From Pisaster brevispinus (taxonomy: Eukaryota > Echinodermata > Asteroidea > Forcipulatida > Asteriidae): DNA of 64,000 bases. The notes beneath the pieces are model-generated. The model did no database searches. It saw only the letters and a program-made list of their open reading frames with translations, and was not told the DNA's origin. The position numbers and the translations under genes are program-made. Below, piece after piece: positions 46,024 through 57,611 of this stretch. Position 1 is the stretch's first letter. The number at the start of each line of letters is the position of its first letter. The DNA is taken from positions 10,602,001 to 10,666,000 of the forward strand of contig JAMKCF010000020.1 in the NCBI GenBank assembly GCA_023634235.1, read 5' to 3'.

Positions 46024-47860
46024 ACATTCTGACACTCCTATGGTTCCGACACTCCTATGGTTCCGACACTCCTATGGTTCCGACACTCCTATGGTTCCGA
46101 CACTCCTATGGTTCTGACACTCCTATGTTCTGACACTCCTATGGTTCTGACACTCCTATGTTTCTGACACTCCTATGGTTCTGACACTCCTATGTTCCGA
46201 CACTCCTATGGTTCCGACACTCCTATGGTTCTGACACTCCTATGTTCTGACACTCCTATGTTCCGACACTCCTATGGTTCTGACACTCCTATGGTTCCGA
46301 CACTCCTATGGTTCCGACACTCCTATGGTTCTGACGCTCCTATGGTTCTGACGCTCCTATGGTTCTGACACTCCTATGTTCCCACGCTCCTATGGTTCCG
46401 ACACTCCTATGGTTCTGACACTCCTATGTTCTGACACTCCTATGTTCCGACACTCCTATGGTTCCGACACTCCTATGGTTCCGACACTCCTATGTTCCGA
46501 CACTCCTATGGTTCTGACACTCCTATGTTCCGACACTCCTATGTTCCGACACTCCTATGGTTCCGACACTCCTATGTTCTGACACTCCTATGTTCCGACA
46601 CTCCTATGTTCCGACACTCCTATGTTCCGACACTCCTATGGTTCCGACACTCCTATGGTTCCGACACTCCTATGGTTCCGACACTCCTATGGTTCCGACA
46701 CTCCTATGGTTCCGACACTCCTATGGTTCCGACGCTCCTATGTTCCCACGCTCCTATGTTCCCACGCTCCTATGTTCCGACACTCCTATGTTCCGACACT
46801 CCTATGTTCCGACACTCCTATGTTCCGACACTCCTATGTTCCGACACTCCTATGTTCCGACACTCCTATGTTCCGACACTCCTATGTTCCGACACTCCTA
46901 TGGTTCCGACACTCCTATGGTTCTGACACTCCTATGTTCCGACACTCCTATGTTCCGACACTCCTATGTTCCGACACTCCTATGTTCCGACACTCCTATG
47001 TTCCGACACTCCTATGTTCCGACACTCCTATGTTCCGACACTCCTATGTTCCGACACTCCTATGGTTCTGACACTCCTATGGTTCTGACACTCCTATGGT
47101 TCCGACACTCCTATGGTTCCGACACTCCTATGGTTCCGACACTCCTATGGTTCCGACACTCCTATGGTTCCGACACTCCTATGGTTCCGACACTCCTATG
47201 GTTCCGACACTCCTATGGTTCCGACACTCCTATGGTTCCGACACTCCTATGGTTCCGACACTCCTATGGTTCCGACACTCCTATGGTTCCGACACTCCTA
47301 TGGTTCCGACACTCCTATGGTTCCGACACTCCTATGGTTCCGACACTCCTATGGTTCCCACACTCCTATGGTTCCCACACTCCTATGGTTCCCACACTCC
47401 TATGGTTCCGACACTCCTATGTTCCGACACTCCTATGTTCCGACACTCCTATGTTCCGACACTCCTATGGTCCGACGCTCCTATGGTCCGACGCTCCTAT
47501 GGTCCGACGCTCCTATGGTCCGACGCTCCTATGGTCCGACGCTCCTATGGTCCGACGCTCCTATGGTCCGACGCTCCTATGGTTCTGACACTCCTATGTT
47601 CCGACGCCCCTATGTTCCGATGCCCCTATGTTCCGATAATGTTCCGACACCCCTATGTTCCGACACCCCTATGTTCCGACACCCCTATGTTCCGACACCC
47701 CTACGTTCCGACACCCCTACGTTCCGACACCCCTACGTTCCGACATCCCTATTTTCCAACACCCCTATACGTTCCGACAACCTTACATTCCAACAATCCT
47801 AAGTTCCAACAACCCCACATTTCGACACCCCTATGTTCTGACACTTCTTTTTTCTGACAG
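46024..47860. repeat. 16/17-bp minisatellite, about 108 units, with block structure
   Basis: The base unit is GACACTCCTATGGTTCC (17 bp) or the same with one G fewer (16 bp). Variant blocks are visible: mixed C/T-ending units to about 46480, mostly 16-mers at 46760-46900 and 46930-47060, a uniform 17-mer run at 47090-47340, GGTCCGACGCTCCTAT units at 47465-47580, then CCGACACCCCTATGTT units decaying to 47860. The ORFs of up to 343 codons arise because the unit lacks stops in several frames. Confidence 0.95.
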
Positions 47861-47963
47861 CTCGATGTTTCAATAGCCTCTCATGATCTACTGGTGTGCA
47901 TTATGGTTGGGGTTTGGGTGAGGGTTAGGCCTAGGCCTATGGGTTAGAATTAGGAAGATACAT

Positions 47964-47988
47964 TAGGAGTGTCTGAACATAGGGGTGT
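47964..47988. repeat. Inverted copy of the minisatellite unit outside the array
   Basis: TAGGAGTGTCTGAACATAG followed by GGGTGT is the reverse complement of an ACACCCCTATGTTC unit joined to AGACACTCCTA, about 100 bp past the array end. Confidence 0.8.
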
Positions 47989-48119
47989 TACCTCTATTTC
48001 TGGGGGGTGTTCATGGTGTCTAACCAAACCTCACTAGTAACATTGACTACCAGTTTGTGAACCATTGTGTTAGAATCAAAGATGTAACAATTGCATATTA
48101 TAATTTGGTTTTGCCCAAG

Positions 48120-48450
48120 GGTAGGGTAGTGGCATGCCGTGGCTGAATGGTCTGGCGCACTGGACTCCATCTCTAGTATTTCTCACTAGCAGAGTCTGGG
48201 TTCCAGTCCTAGTCTTGACACTTGTGTTATAAGGCAAGGCGCTTAACCATTATACAAGCTTCACCCTTTGGATGGGATGTAAAGCTGTAGGTTCTGTGTG
48301 GTTGTGTAATGCTCGCAAAAGAACCCAGTATACTTGTCATTAAGAGAAGGGGTTCGACCTGCTGTTTTCTGGTATGGTTTGCTGCAGATTGTCTACAGCA
48401 CCTTGTAAGCCGTTACATGGTGCTGTAAATAAGTGGGTCTTACATTTTTA
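48120..48450 (+). repeat. Group D SINE, nearly full length
   Basis: GCCGTGGCTGAATGGTCTGG (A box), GTCTGGGTTCCAGTCCTAG (B box), body with CTTTGGATGGGATGTAAAGC, GAGAAGGGGTTCGACCTGC and CACCTTGTAAGCCGTTACA. The body matches 61195-61420. Confidence 0.65.
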
Positions 48451-48659
48451 GCATAGCTCCGCATACCTTGTGGAAAATAGAATGAGGACTTTGAGACGCC
48501 CCCAGGTGTGATGAAGCGTTGTATAAGGACTGCGTGTTCTTCTTCTTATTATTAGGGTAAACTCAGTAATAATATTATTTATCCAGGATGCAATGATTAC
48601 ATCTATTAAATTGTTTGCCTTGCCCGCTGGTTATCATGGGATTAGAACTGGCCTCTTGT

Positions 48660-48800
48660 CACCGGGCAAGCTCCATGGTCTCTTCTGGTAAGACATTTGC
48701 TCTAGATTTTATGGGGTGTGTGGGTTCGAGTCCAACCTGAGTATCATGCCTGTGGATTTTTATTTTTTTTGCCACAGGACTTGGGAAACATTACACATTG
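48660..48800 (+). repeat. SINE B copy (plus strand)
   Basis: CAAGCTCCATGGTCTCTTC, GGTAAGACATTTGCTCTAGA, GTGGGTTCGAGTCCAACC, TGCCTGTGGATTTTTAT and CACAGGACTTGGGAAA. This is the only plus-strand SINE B seen. Confidence 0.65.
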
Positions 48801-49020
48801 ATGTAAAGTAAAACCCAATAATAGGAACCAAAGATAAATCCTTTTTTTTTAACGATGTATAATTTGATTACGCAATCTGCTTTTAGAAAAGTTTGAAGAA
48901 AAGAAAATTTGGGAAAAGAAGACAATTTCTTTCCAATCATTGATTTACAAGGAAAGTAATACATTATTTTGTAAAAGCAAGTGATAAAGGTATATAATAG
49001 CCACATATTTTCATTTACAT

Positions 49021-49211
49021 TCTCAATTTCATAGAGCTGCTTAAGCACTAAAATAAGCTAAGCACAACAAAATTATGCTAACCAGAATAAGGTTACCACC
49101 CAAAATACCATGTCACATGTACAATTTGTGACTGGTATCCTGCTCATTATTGCTAAGCAGGGATTTTTTAAGCAGGATTTTCTGCTTAAGCAGCTCTATG
49201 AAATCGGGCCC
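49021..49211. repeat. Family T inverted-repeat element, well preserved
   Basis: CTCAATTTCATAGAGCTGC and GCAGCTCTATGAAATCGGGC at the ends; inside AGCTAAGCACAACAAAA, GGTTACCACCC, GACTGGTATCCTGCTC. Confidence 0.8.
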
Positions 49212-49619
49212 TGTTTTGACAAGATTTGTCCTGGCTAGAATTTTTTTTTTTGAGTGGCAACTTGAAGATTGAAACGAAGCTATCTGTACTCTACTCCATA
49301 GCATGTGCTTTGTCGTCCCTTCAAATATTATGGTACATTGCCCCGGTTTTTTTCTTGCCGAAAAAAGAAACCCAAGTCAAACAGATGTGTAAAAAAAATT
49401 CAAAGATGAAATGTAATTCAATCATGAACGGGGAAAAAAATGAAGAGAGTTCCTTTTTTTTCTTCTTCTTCTTCTTCTTTTCTTCTTTTCTTTGAGTCAG
49501 TTACTCATGGTTAGATTTTGCAGTTATTAACGTCATCCAAGCGTCAATCGAAAATTAGATACAGGTCCGGAATCAATTCTTTTGAAAATTTGGTTTTTAT
49601 TACCAAATTAGAAAAAAAC

Positions 49620-49621
<2 letters not shown>

Positions 49622-49657
<36 letters not shown>

Positions 49658-49668
49658 CCCCCCCCCCT
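49622..49668. repeat. CT microsatellite followed by a C run
   Basis: About 16 CT units then about 14 C. Comparable C or G homopolymers occur near 12150, 16470, 17136, 33520, 39180 and 54031. Confidence 0.95.
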
Positions 49669-50394
49669 TCCTTGGGATGTTTAGCAGCTTTTATTCTGTT
49701 GTATTCTTTTCTGGGTGTATTTGAAACTCCTGATTCCAAGTATTGTCAGTTAGTGAGAATTTTTCCTCGCTGATTTTTATGTTTGGGATGTAAACAAGTT
49801 TTGCGGATGTGCTGTTGACTTGTCAAACATGAAAGTCTTCCTATTTTGATAAGATTTCCGATTTTTTATTTGGCTAGCATAAGGCTGATTCAAAGACTAA
49901 AATTAGCAAGAAAGCTACAATCAAAGTGTCTGCTTGTTGAAAAAAAAACAGTTACAGTATTTTCATCACGAATGTCCAATCTATCCACATTTGGTGAGGT
50001 GACAGTGAGTACCAGCAACATCTCTGGCTGCAGCATTCACAAACGGACACCATGGACATTTGAATTGGGCAATCTTTGGCTATTTGTTGAAATACTTTCA
50101 TTGATTTCTAATCAACGGGGGCATTTGAGACGAAATAATTTGGCAGGATGCTTAACACCATTACCTTCTTTATAACAAGTAAGCTGTCAGATAAATTACA
50201 CAAATGTTTTTTGGGTTTTTTTTTTTTGGGGGGGGGGTCAGTACCAAAGTACGACCCTACCTTTAAGATGTAATTCTTGTTTTTCTTATTTCATATTCAT
50301 TCGGCCAAAACAACAAGATTAAAATAATGACCTAACAAACTTGAAAGTAGGGTCATTCTTTGATAATGACCCCCAAATCAGCTGGCAGATGTGC

Positions 50395-50575
50395 AAGCCT
50401 CGAAATAACCCACGGCACCCACAGCAAATGCCGTGGTGCCCTGTGCTTTTGCTGTGGTGCCCTTTGCAAAGTTCCAATACAAATTTACATTTTCCTGATA
50501 GAGTGCCCCTTACCAGAGGAAAACTGCTGTGCCCCTTCAAGAGCGAAGTTCAAGGCCTGGATGTGCCGGACGATT
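50395..50575 (+). repeat. Family G dispersed repeat copy
   Basis: AACCCACGGCACCCACAGC, CTGTGGTGCCCTTTGCAAAG, TTCCTGATAGAGTGCCCC and GTTCAAGGCCTGG; the complement of 41328-41500. Confidence 0.65.
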
Positions 50576-51184
50576 CAGAAGTCAAATCTATTTCACCCCT
50601 GTTAAATAACCACACAATTTGAATACTCAAGTGTGCATTCATAGCAGAATTTCTCTCCCCTGACACCCCCCCCAATAGAATATTATTTGAATTAAATTAA
50701 TTATTGACATGAAGCCTAATGCAAAAAAAAATATTTTCTTAATCTGGCCGGAAAGTCACCCTACGAATTTGACTCATGGACATGAGGAAGTCCAACAAAG
50801 AAGAATAACAAATTTATAGATATCATACGCTGAGACCAGGTTATTTTAAGTGTCTTTGTATAAGCTTTCGTACAAACAGGACGGGTGAGTCAAAATCGAA
50901 TCACATGACCTTCTGGATGGGACTGAATTGAGCTAGTTAGTTTTGGTGAGTTTCAATTATTTGCGGTTGCCATGGTTACGTCGCAGCAGGGAGAATACTG
51001 ATGTAACCGAAATCCGTCCTTAAAAAATTACTTACATCAGCACTTATAACGCTCGGTCCCCCAAGAAAAAAGAAGAAAAAGACAAAATAATGAAACTTAC
51101 AGTGAAGGACTTGATTTGCGAAGGTTTAAAGAAATCCAGTACAGGCTTAGCTCAGGCTGGAAGAAAAAATCTAGTTTAAATTCC

Positions 51185-51678
51185 AGTAACTGGAATGAAT
51201 ATATTCTTCCCAAAACTGTTGATGTACCATCCCTTTATGATATGTTTCTAGAAAACGAAAGGATTGGAATGAACTCTTCCAAAAACCAATGATGTACCAT
51301 CCCTTTATAATATGTATCTTGAAAACTAGAGGATTGGAATGAATGTACTCTTCCAAAAACCAATGATGTACCATCCCTTTATGGTATGTTTCTTGAAAAC
51401 TAGAGGATTGGAATGAATGTACTCTTCCAAAAACCAATGATGTACCATCCCTTTATGATATGTTTCTTGAAAACTAGAGGATTGGAATGAATGTACTCTT
51501 CCAAAAACCAATGATGTACCATCCCTTTATGGTATGTTTCTTGAAAACTAGAGGATTGGAATGAATGTACTCTTCCAAAAACCAATGATGTACCATCCCT
51601 TTATGGTATGTTTCTTGAAAACTAGAGGATTGGAATGAATGTACTCTTCCAAAAACCAATGATGTACCATCCCTTTAA
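51185..51678. repeat. 74-bp satellite array, locus 4 (most uniform)
   Basis: Six to seven units with exact 74-bp spacing over most of the array. The units differ mainly at TTTATGATATG/TTTATGGTATG. Both outer units are diverged. Confidence 0.9.
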
Positions 51679-52680
51679 CTTTAGCTGTATATGAGCAATG
51701 GAGACTGCACAGTTTGGGCGCTTTGCCATTGCGTTGTGATCGATAATCCGCAAGATTACTTCAGTGGGTTTGTTGATTTTTGTAGACCAAATTAATGTGG
51801 TTGGTTGGTGTTTCTGCGCAATGAGTGTTACAAACTTCTACTGCATTTTACATGTAGTACATGGTCGTTGCATTGCATTATGCTGTCCAGTGACTTGAAC
51901 TGCATGTTGAAAAGTAATGAATGTGACAGATGATTCTACTTTTTGTGATTGTAGCTAACATAGTTCATCTTTGTCCATTTTTCATGAAGACAGTCATAGC
52001 ATACTGATCGAAACGTCAAGTTGTTAAACCACTTGTTCCACCAGAACCACCACAGCTCCAAGAGAGTTTTTTTGTACACGGTGTCTGCAATTCTCACTAG
52101 ATTAGCCTCCATTTCAGAAAATGCTCCTGTCTTAGCTTAAATATATTGATAGGTGTGGTTTGTTTTAGCATTTAATATTTCCCATGTTCATTGGATGAGG
52201 AAATTACTACTGTCATGACTGTACATGTGTCTGATTTGTAACACATGGTGGGCAGTGCTTCTGCCTGCCAGTATTGTCATGATTACTCTTATTATTTTTT
52301 TACTCATGTCCATTGAACACAGGTATCAGAAGTCTGTTTTTTTTCTGGGTAATTTTCCTCAATGTTGAAATTGAAATTTGTAATTAAATGTATCAAGAGC
52401 AAATCTCAACAGTCAGGGAGAGAAAATCAGAAAACTGTATTTGTAATATCTGTGTTTCGAGTTTGACCTTTGCGGTCACCTGCTCCCCCAAATGGGAGTG
52501 AGACACAGTGGTGGGCGAGTCAAAACACTTCTATTTGTAGTCCCCAGGCATGTGATTTGTCTGGATTTGTCCTGATTTCTGAATTTTTCAGTGATCTCCC
52601 TGTATTTCAGATTTTCTTGAAAGAGGCAAAGCTTGCCGTCACAGAGATGAAAAGACTTTCAAGACCCTTGTTATTACCAG

Positions 52681-53051
52681 GCCCCAATTTCATAGAGCTG
52701 CTTAAGCAGAAAATAATGCTTAACAATTTCTTGCTAAGCAGAAATGAGCAGGATACCAGTTACAAATTGTACACGTGACATGGTAGTTTGGCTGTTAACC
52801 TTATTCTGGTAAGCAATGTTTTATTGTGCTTAGCAAATTGTTGTGCTTAAGCAGCTCTATGTAATTTCATAGAGTTGCTTAAGCACAAAAAGTAGCTAGG
52901 CACAAAAAGAATTATGCTTACCAGAATAAGGTTACCAGCCAAAGTAGCATACCACAATGTCCAATTTATGACTGGTATCCTGCTCATTTCTGCTTAGCAA
53001 AACAAATTTAAGCGATATTTTCTGCTGAAGCAGCTCTATGAAATTGGGCCC
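52681..53051. repeat. Two family T elements joined end to end in opposite orientation
   Basis: 52681-52862 starts GCCCCAATTTCATAGAGC and ends CTTAAGCAGCTCTATG. 52863 then restarts with AATTTCATAGAGTTGC and ends ATGAAATTGGGCCC at 53051. Internal landmarks are reversed between the two. Confidence 0.75.
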
Positions 53052-54029
53052 AGACCTCCAGATCTATTTGAAATGATGTAGAGAGTCTGTAAACTTCTAT
53101 AACTGTTATCCATGAATCAGGATTTTTCTTTTTCAGACAATCTGATCCCTGAGCCCAGCGGGGCAAGTGAAGTTTTGTTTGAGGCAAATAAATGTGTGAA
53201 GGATTGTGGATCTCCTTAAAAATGCTCGGTCTGACTTTTCACCGATTTGACCTATACATTTATATATATAGATATTGTAAATATCTATTTTTATAGGTTC
53301 AAGAAGGTTGAAAGCTTTCATTTAGGGTATTGCATGATAAAAAAAAGATACGCCAACGATAAGTGGTAGCTAATTAAAAACTAGATCATTGTCGGGTTTC
53401 TGACTTGATCTCACATCCATCAGTCCTGTGCAAACACTGTTGCATGTTACATGTAATTTGTGCATTGTACTTTGCTCCTGTGAAAGGTTTTGTGTGTTGT
53501 TCATTTTTGAAATATTATCATCTGTCAAAATCCGTTTAAAGAAAAAGTCCTTTAAAAAACTTAGGCGGAAATCGGGCAATGAAACTGCTATGTTGAATTT
53601 CACTCACATTGGCTTTTAATTCAGGAAAAATTTGTGCTCTGTTTTTACCGCCAAAATAGATAATAGTTTCTTGCTACACCGTGCGAAGCTTTAATCTGTA
53701 CACAATAAATTTCTCTACAACTGTTGTTACTCTTTTCATTTCTCTGATGATTTCATAGAGAAATGTCCATGCTTTTTTCTTTACTCTTGTATGCATTGAA
53801 GATACACCGTAAGCCTACCCCTAGTGTAGGTGCTAAGATCATGTCTCTTCCCAACTTTGGGTTGGTCGTTCTGGGTTTTCTTTGTTTTCATATTGGATGA
53901 AGAGAAACAAGGGGAACATGCATGCCTTGACTAGAGGCTAAATGGAAATGGGCTCAAGTCTGAGACTTTAGTTTCATTCTAAAGTAAGGAGTAAAACATT
54001 CCTCTGTTCATCACCCTGGGGTGTGATTG

Positions 54030-54051
54030 TGGGGGGGGGGGGGGGGGGGGT
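54030..54051. repeat. Long poly-G run
   Basis: About 20 consecutive G, preceded by TGATTGTG. It may be a length-variable locus. Confidence 0.9.
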
Positions 54052-55799
54052 GGACGGTGTACAGAAACCATGCAGAGAACTTCATTCCCCAAATTGCTAG
54101 TTAACTAAGCAATCACCTCGCACGCTGCGTCTTTAGGGCCTTTTAAAAACCAATCTCACGCACATCAGAACCGATGCCACTTTTCTCCCATTTATCACGG
54201 CGTTTCATACCTGAGAAAGTCGTTTTTTTTTAAGTGGGCGCAAACCAAAATGCCCTTACATACAGTAATTTGTCAGCAGTTTCCATAGCAACGACACTAA
54301 ATACTCTTGGATGATTTTCCAGCCTCTCAGAAATTTTGCTTTAAAAAAAACCCCCCAACCTTTTTGGCACGGTGTCACCTAGATGCCCTTGTGGACAACT
54401 GTTTGTCACTCGTTGCCTCGGCAACAGCTGGAAGAATTATGAAGCCCTAATGAAACAGTGACAGCTTCCAAATGATGAGAATTCTTCTTTTCTAAACCTG
54501 CTGTAGGACTTCCTTTGTAAACAGTTAAACCAAACAAAATCAACCTGGCTAACCTGTTTCCATCATAGTTTAAATAAGGGAGTGGGGATGAGGTCCTTAA
54601 CAGCAGTTTGAGACCGGCAGGGTTGTGTCTCTGCGATAAAGGACCGGCCAGGACCCTGCAATGTCTTAAATGGATGTTAAAACATTTACTAATCTTTTAT
54701 TCCCATTCATAAATATATATTTTTTTTCTAAAGGGCGTAAAAATTATGGGAAAAAAAAAAAAATGTAATTCAACTTGTCTGTTTTGTAAAACTTTTCAAG
54801 TCCTGCATCATGAGGCACCGTCTTATGAAGGATCAAATTGCATGCGACGCTCAATGGTTGTGCATACGCGTGCGTACTAATAGATTTTACATTGAGTACC
54901 ACTATGTGTTGATTGCATCACGTGTTATTAGCGTCCGCGTAAGCTTGCGCGGCAACACGCGTATTTCGTGCATGTATGATACCAATGAAGTTCATACGTT
55001 TTGGTTATACTCCTTGTTCCATCAGTGACGTCACATCCTGAGCAAGGCTGTTTTTTTGTGGGCATTCTTGGAAAGCGTTATTTCAGTCGAAGTAAATTGT
55101 AAGAAATTACGGGTCTGGTTTCCGTCAGCTGATTGATTATGTATTAAATACTATCATTTAGCTGGTGTTAGTGGTCAAGGTATGTCCTACGTCATACGTC
55201 CTTAATAGAGAAACGAGCGCAACGCAATTACTGCGGGCTTCTGGTCAATGGTTGCAGCCAGTTTGTGTGAAGTAAGCATGGCTCACAGTGGAATTATAGC
55301 TCACTAATATGAACAGGATTCGGAATACTGATGGGTAGTGCAGGGTGGGGGATAGCTGGTTCCCTGGATGGCCCTTCCCCTTACACACTGCCCCGCCGTG
55401 CGCCAGTCATCATTTCACCGTAGTCCACCTAATGAGACAAAAAGAAGAAGCTGTATTGATGTTGGGAATGACATCTGCCGGAGTGCACTTTTACACCCTG
55501 TCTCCCCCTTTAAAGTAGAGTGAGAAGTAGATGCAGTGACAACGTTGCGCTAATAACTAGTCCATCCCTGTGGCTGGCTGCTGCAGACTCATTGACGTCA
55601 CGACCTTATGTCTTTTCAATGCCGTTCAGACGAGTGGAATACTAGTGCAATTTATGATCACTTTCCAGATACGAAGACATTTAAAGGGTCTTCACTTCCA
55701 GATGAAACATTTATTTCGCCCAAATGTGATTGTAAGTTTTGATAGTTAATTGAATTGATTTATATATAGACATTTGCTTGTCAGACGAAAAATTGTCAT

Positions 55800-56260
55800 A
55801 AACCACGATTGTTTTCAATCGGGGGAATGGATATACCAATAAGGAGGACTTCAATCGGGGTATTAGTATATCCACATGGAGATAGCTTGCTGGATGAGCA
55901 TTATGCAGATTAGAATCCTCTGAAGAAGACGGTTTCAATCAAGGAAGAAGTAATAACAGTTGGGATGTACATCGTGATTGAGATGCTGGATGAGCATTGC
56001 TTTCCCATGTACATTAGTAGGTTTTATGTGCCCAGATTGGGGTATATTTATATACTCATTGGGAGAGGTTTTTAATCAAGGTAGAAGTGTATCCCGGTCG
56101 GGGTATACATCCTGATAGAGATGCTGAATGAGCCTTGATGTGCCATTGAAATGGTTTTTATGTCTCCTGATCAGGGTTGTTTAACATCCTCATGGGGGAA
56201 TGGTTTTAGTTTGGGTAGAAGTATACCCTAATTAGGGTAGTTAAGAGGACAGTATTTGAA
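55800..56260. repeat. Degenerate repeats of about 100-140 bp with AATCGGGG/GGGTAT words
   Basis: GAGAT(A)GC(T)TGGATGAGCATT-type text recurs near 55881, 55982 and 56118, and TCAATC(A/G)-GG-AGAAGT with GGGGTATA between. The units are strongly diverged. Confidence 0.45.
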
Positions 56261-57050
56261 AATACCTTGTATTATAAATGAGCCTGATCTGAAAGCATGT
56301 TTTACATCATTGAAATGTTGGTTTGTATCTTGATTGACTCATTGGATAGATCGCCAAGAGCATTTAAGTATTTGGAAATATTGGGCCCTGATGGGGTGAG
56401 TTTGATTTCCTCATTTGGGTAACTTTGTATCTCGAATAGGATAGTTTTTTTGACCGCAAAGTAATGAGTATAAGCAATTTGGAGTCACCTGAGAGTTTTC
56501 CAGTTAGGGACCAATGATCTTCTCATCAGTATAGCGATCTTGATAAAATATACCCCAAATGGGGGTTGTAAGGTGCAATCACCCAAGAGTTTCCCTAATC
56601 AGGAACAAGTGATATCTGCATTGGGATATAAGTCCTGATCGTATTGAAAGTAATTTAACTGCTGTATTGACTTGGAGTTTTTTCAAAACTGCCTGCAGCT
56701 CTCTTTAATTTCTTCTTTTTATTTTATTATTCTGGCTGGAGGGGAAATTGTTTGAAGGTTGCCAGCACATCTTTAAAATGAAATATTCCTAATTATACTG
56801 TGAAAGTGCATTTACCTTGGGTTCGGCAATTTGTAAACGAGGGGTTGATTAATTGCGGCTCACATTACCTCCCGGCTAGCCGCTGTGTTAGAATTTAATG
56901 ATAAATTTGCTTGTTATACTTGTGAATAGCTTTATTAAATGTGCTTACATTAAAGGTGTGATACACGAATGGTAATAAACAGGTTACCAGCCTCAATGTG
57001 ATTTAACGTAGGTTGTTTATGACTGGTTCCCTGTTAATTTCTGCTTAGCA

Positions 57051-57402
57051 GGGCCCAATTTCATAGAGCTGCTTAAACAGAAGACAATGCTTAACAGTTC
57101 TCTGCTTAGTAAAAATGAACAGGATACCAGTCACATATAGTACATATGACATAGTATTTTGACTGGTTACCTTAGTCTGGTAGGCATAATTCAGCTTAGC
57201 TAATTTCTTCGCTTAAGCAGGTCTATTAAACTCGGCTCTGGACCCAGTTTCATAGAGCTGCTTAAGCACAGAAAGTATTATAGCACAACAAAATTAATCT
57301 TACCTTAGAGAGGGTACCAGTCAAACTACCATGTCACTTGTACAAGTTGTGACTGGTATCCTGCCCATTTCTGCTTAAGCAGCTCTATGAAATTCGGCTC
57401 GG
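57051..57402. repeat. Two family T elements in tandem, opposite orientation
   Basis: 57051-57236 starts GGGCCCAATTTCATAGAGC. 57242-57402 starts ACCCAGTTTCATAGAGCTGC and ends AGCAGCTCTATGAAATTCGG. A third, partial copy precedes them at 56970-57050. Confidence 0.75.
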
Positions 57403-57510
57403 TATATGACAAGCTTGCGACTCTGTGTTTACGCAACGTTGATTCATGACGATGCTGTATTTTTTTTCCCACATTCACTCGACTCGTCTGTCCTCGCTCT
57501 CTCTCCACAG

Positions 57511-57611
57511 ATGGCCAACTGCTGAGAATCTATGACGGCAAATCGTCAATGAGGCGGAAATCATCACACAGCATTTCAGTTGCAAAGGATGCCACGGCTG
57601 CACAAGTTGTG
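57511..57611 (+). CDS. DGKQ: DGKQ exon f: start of RA domain
   Basis: The 101-nt exon takes phase 1 and ends at phase 0, donor GTAGGT at 57612. It encodes GQLLRIYDGKSSMRR, corresponding to the LKIFDGDDAVRR stretch of vertebrate DGKQ, then a strand-like segment and KDATAAQVV, the beginning of the first RA helix. Residues 176-209 of the spliced product. Confidence 0.92.

Larger units (their letters stand above)
44348..57510 (+). other. DGKQ intron, 13.2 kb
   Basis: Donor GTTTGT (weak), acceptor CTCCACAG with a C/T-rich tract at 57479-57510. Contains SINE A at 45100-45240, a 1.8-kb minisatellite at 46024-47860, a group D SINE at 48120-48450, a SINE B at 48660-48800, family T elements at 49021, 52681, 52863, 57051 and 57242, family G at 50395, the 74-bp array at 51185 and degenerate repeats at 55800-56260. 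I see nothing specific in 44350-45090, 45240-46020, 49700-50390, 51690-52670, 53060-55690 (other than G, A and T runs) and 56260-56960. Confidence 0.85.

Noticed and set aside
46557..47588. 343-codon open frame (and overlapping frames of 144-253 codons)
   Set aside because: The whole frame is a 16/17-bp minisatellite; no stop arises from the unit and the peptide changes register with unit length. There is no splice or domain evidence.
51960..52040. Penelope-like element end (GATCGAAACGTCA)
   Set aside because: The motif resembles sequences near such retroelements, but no reverse transcriptase or GIY-YIG remnant accompanies it; the similar GATGTTTCGA at 11998 is likewise isolated.
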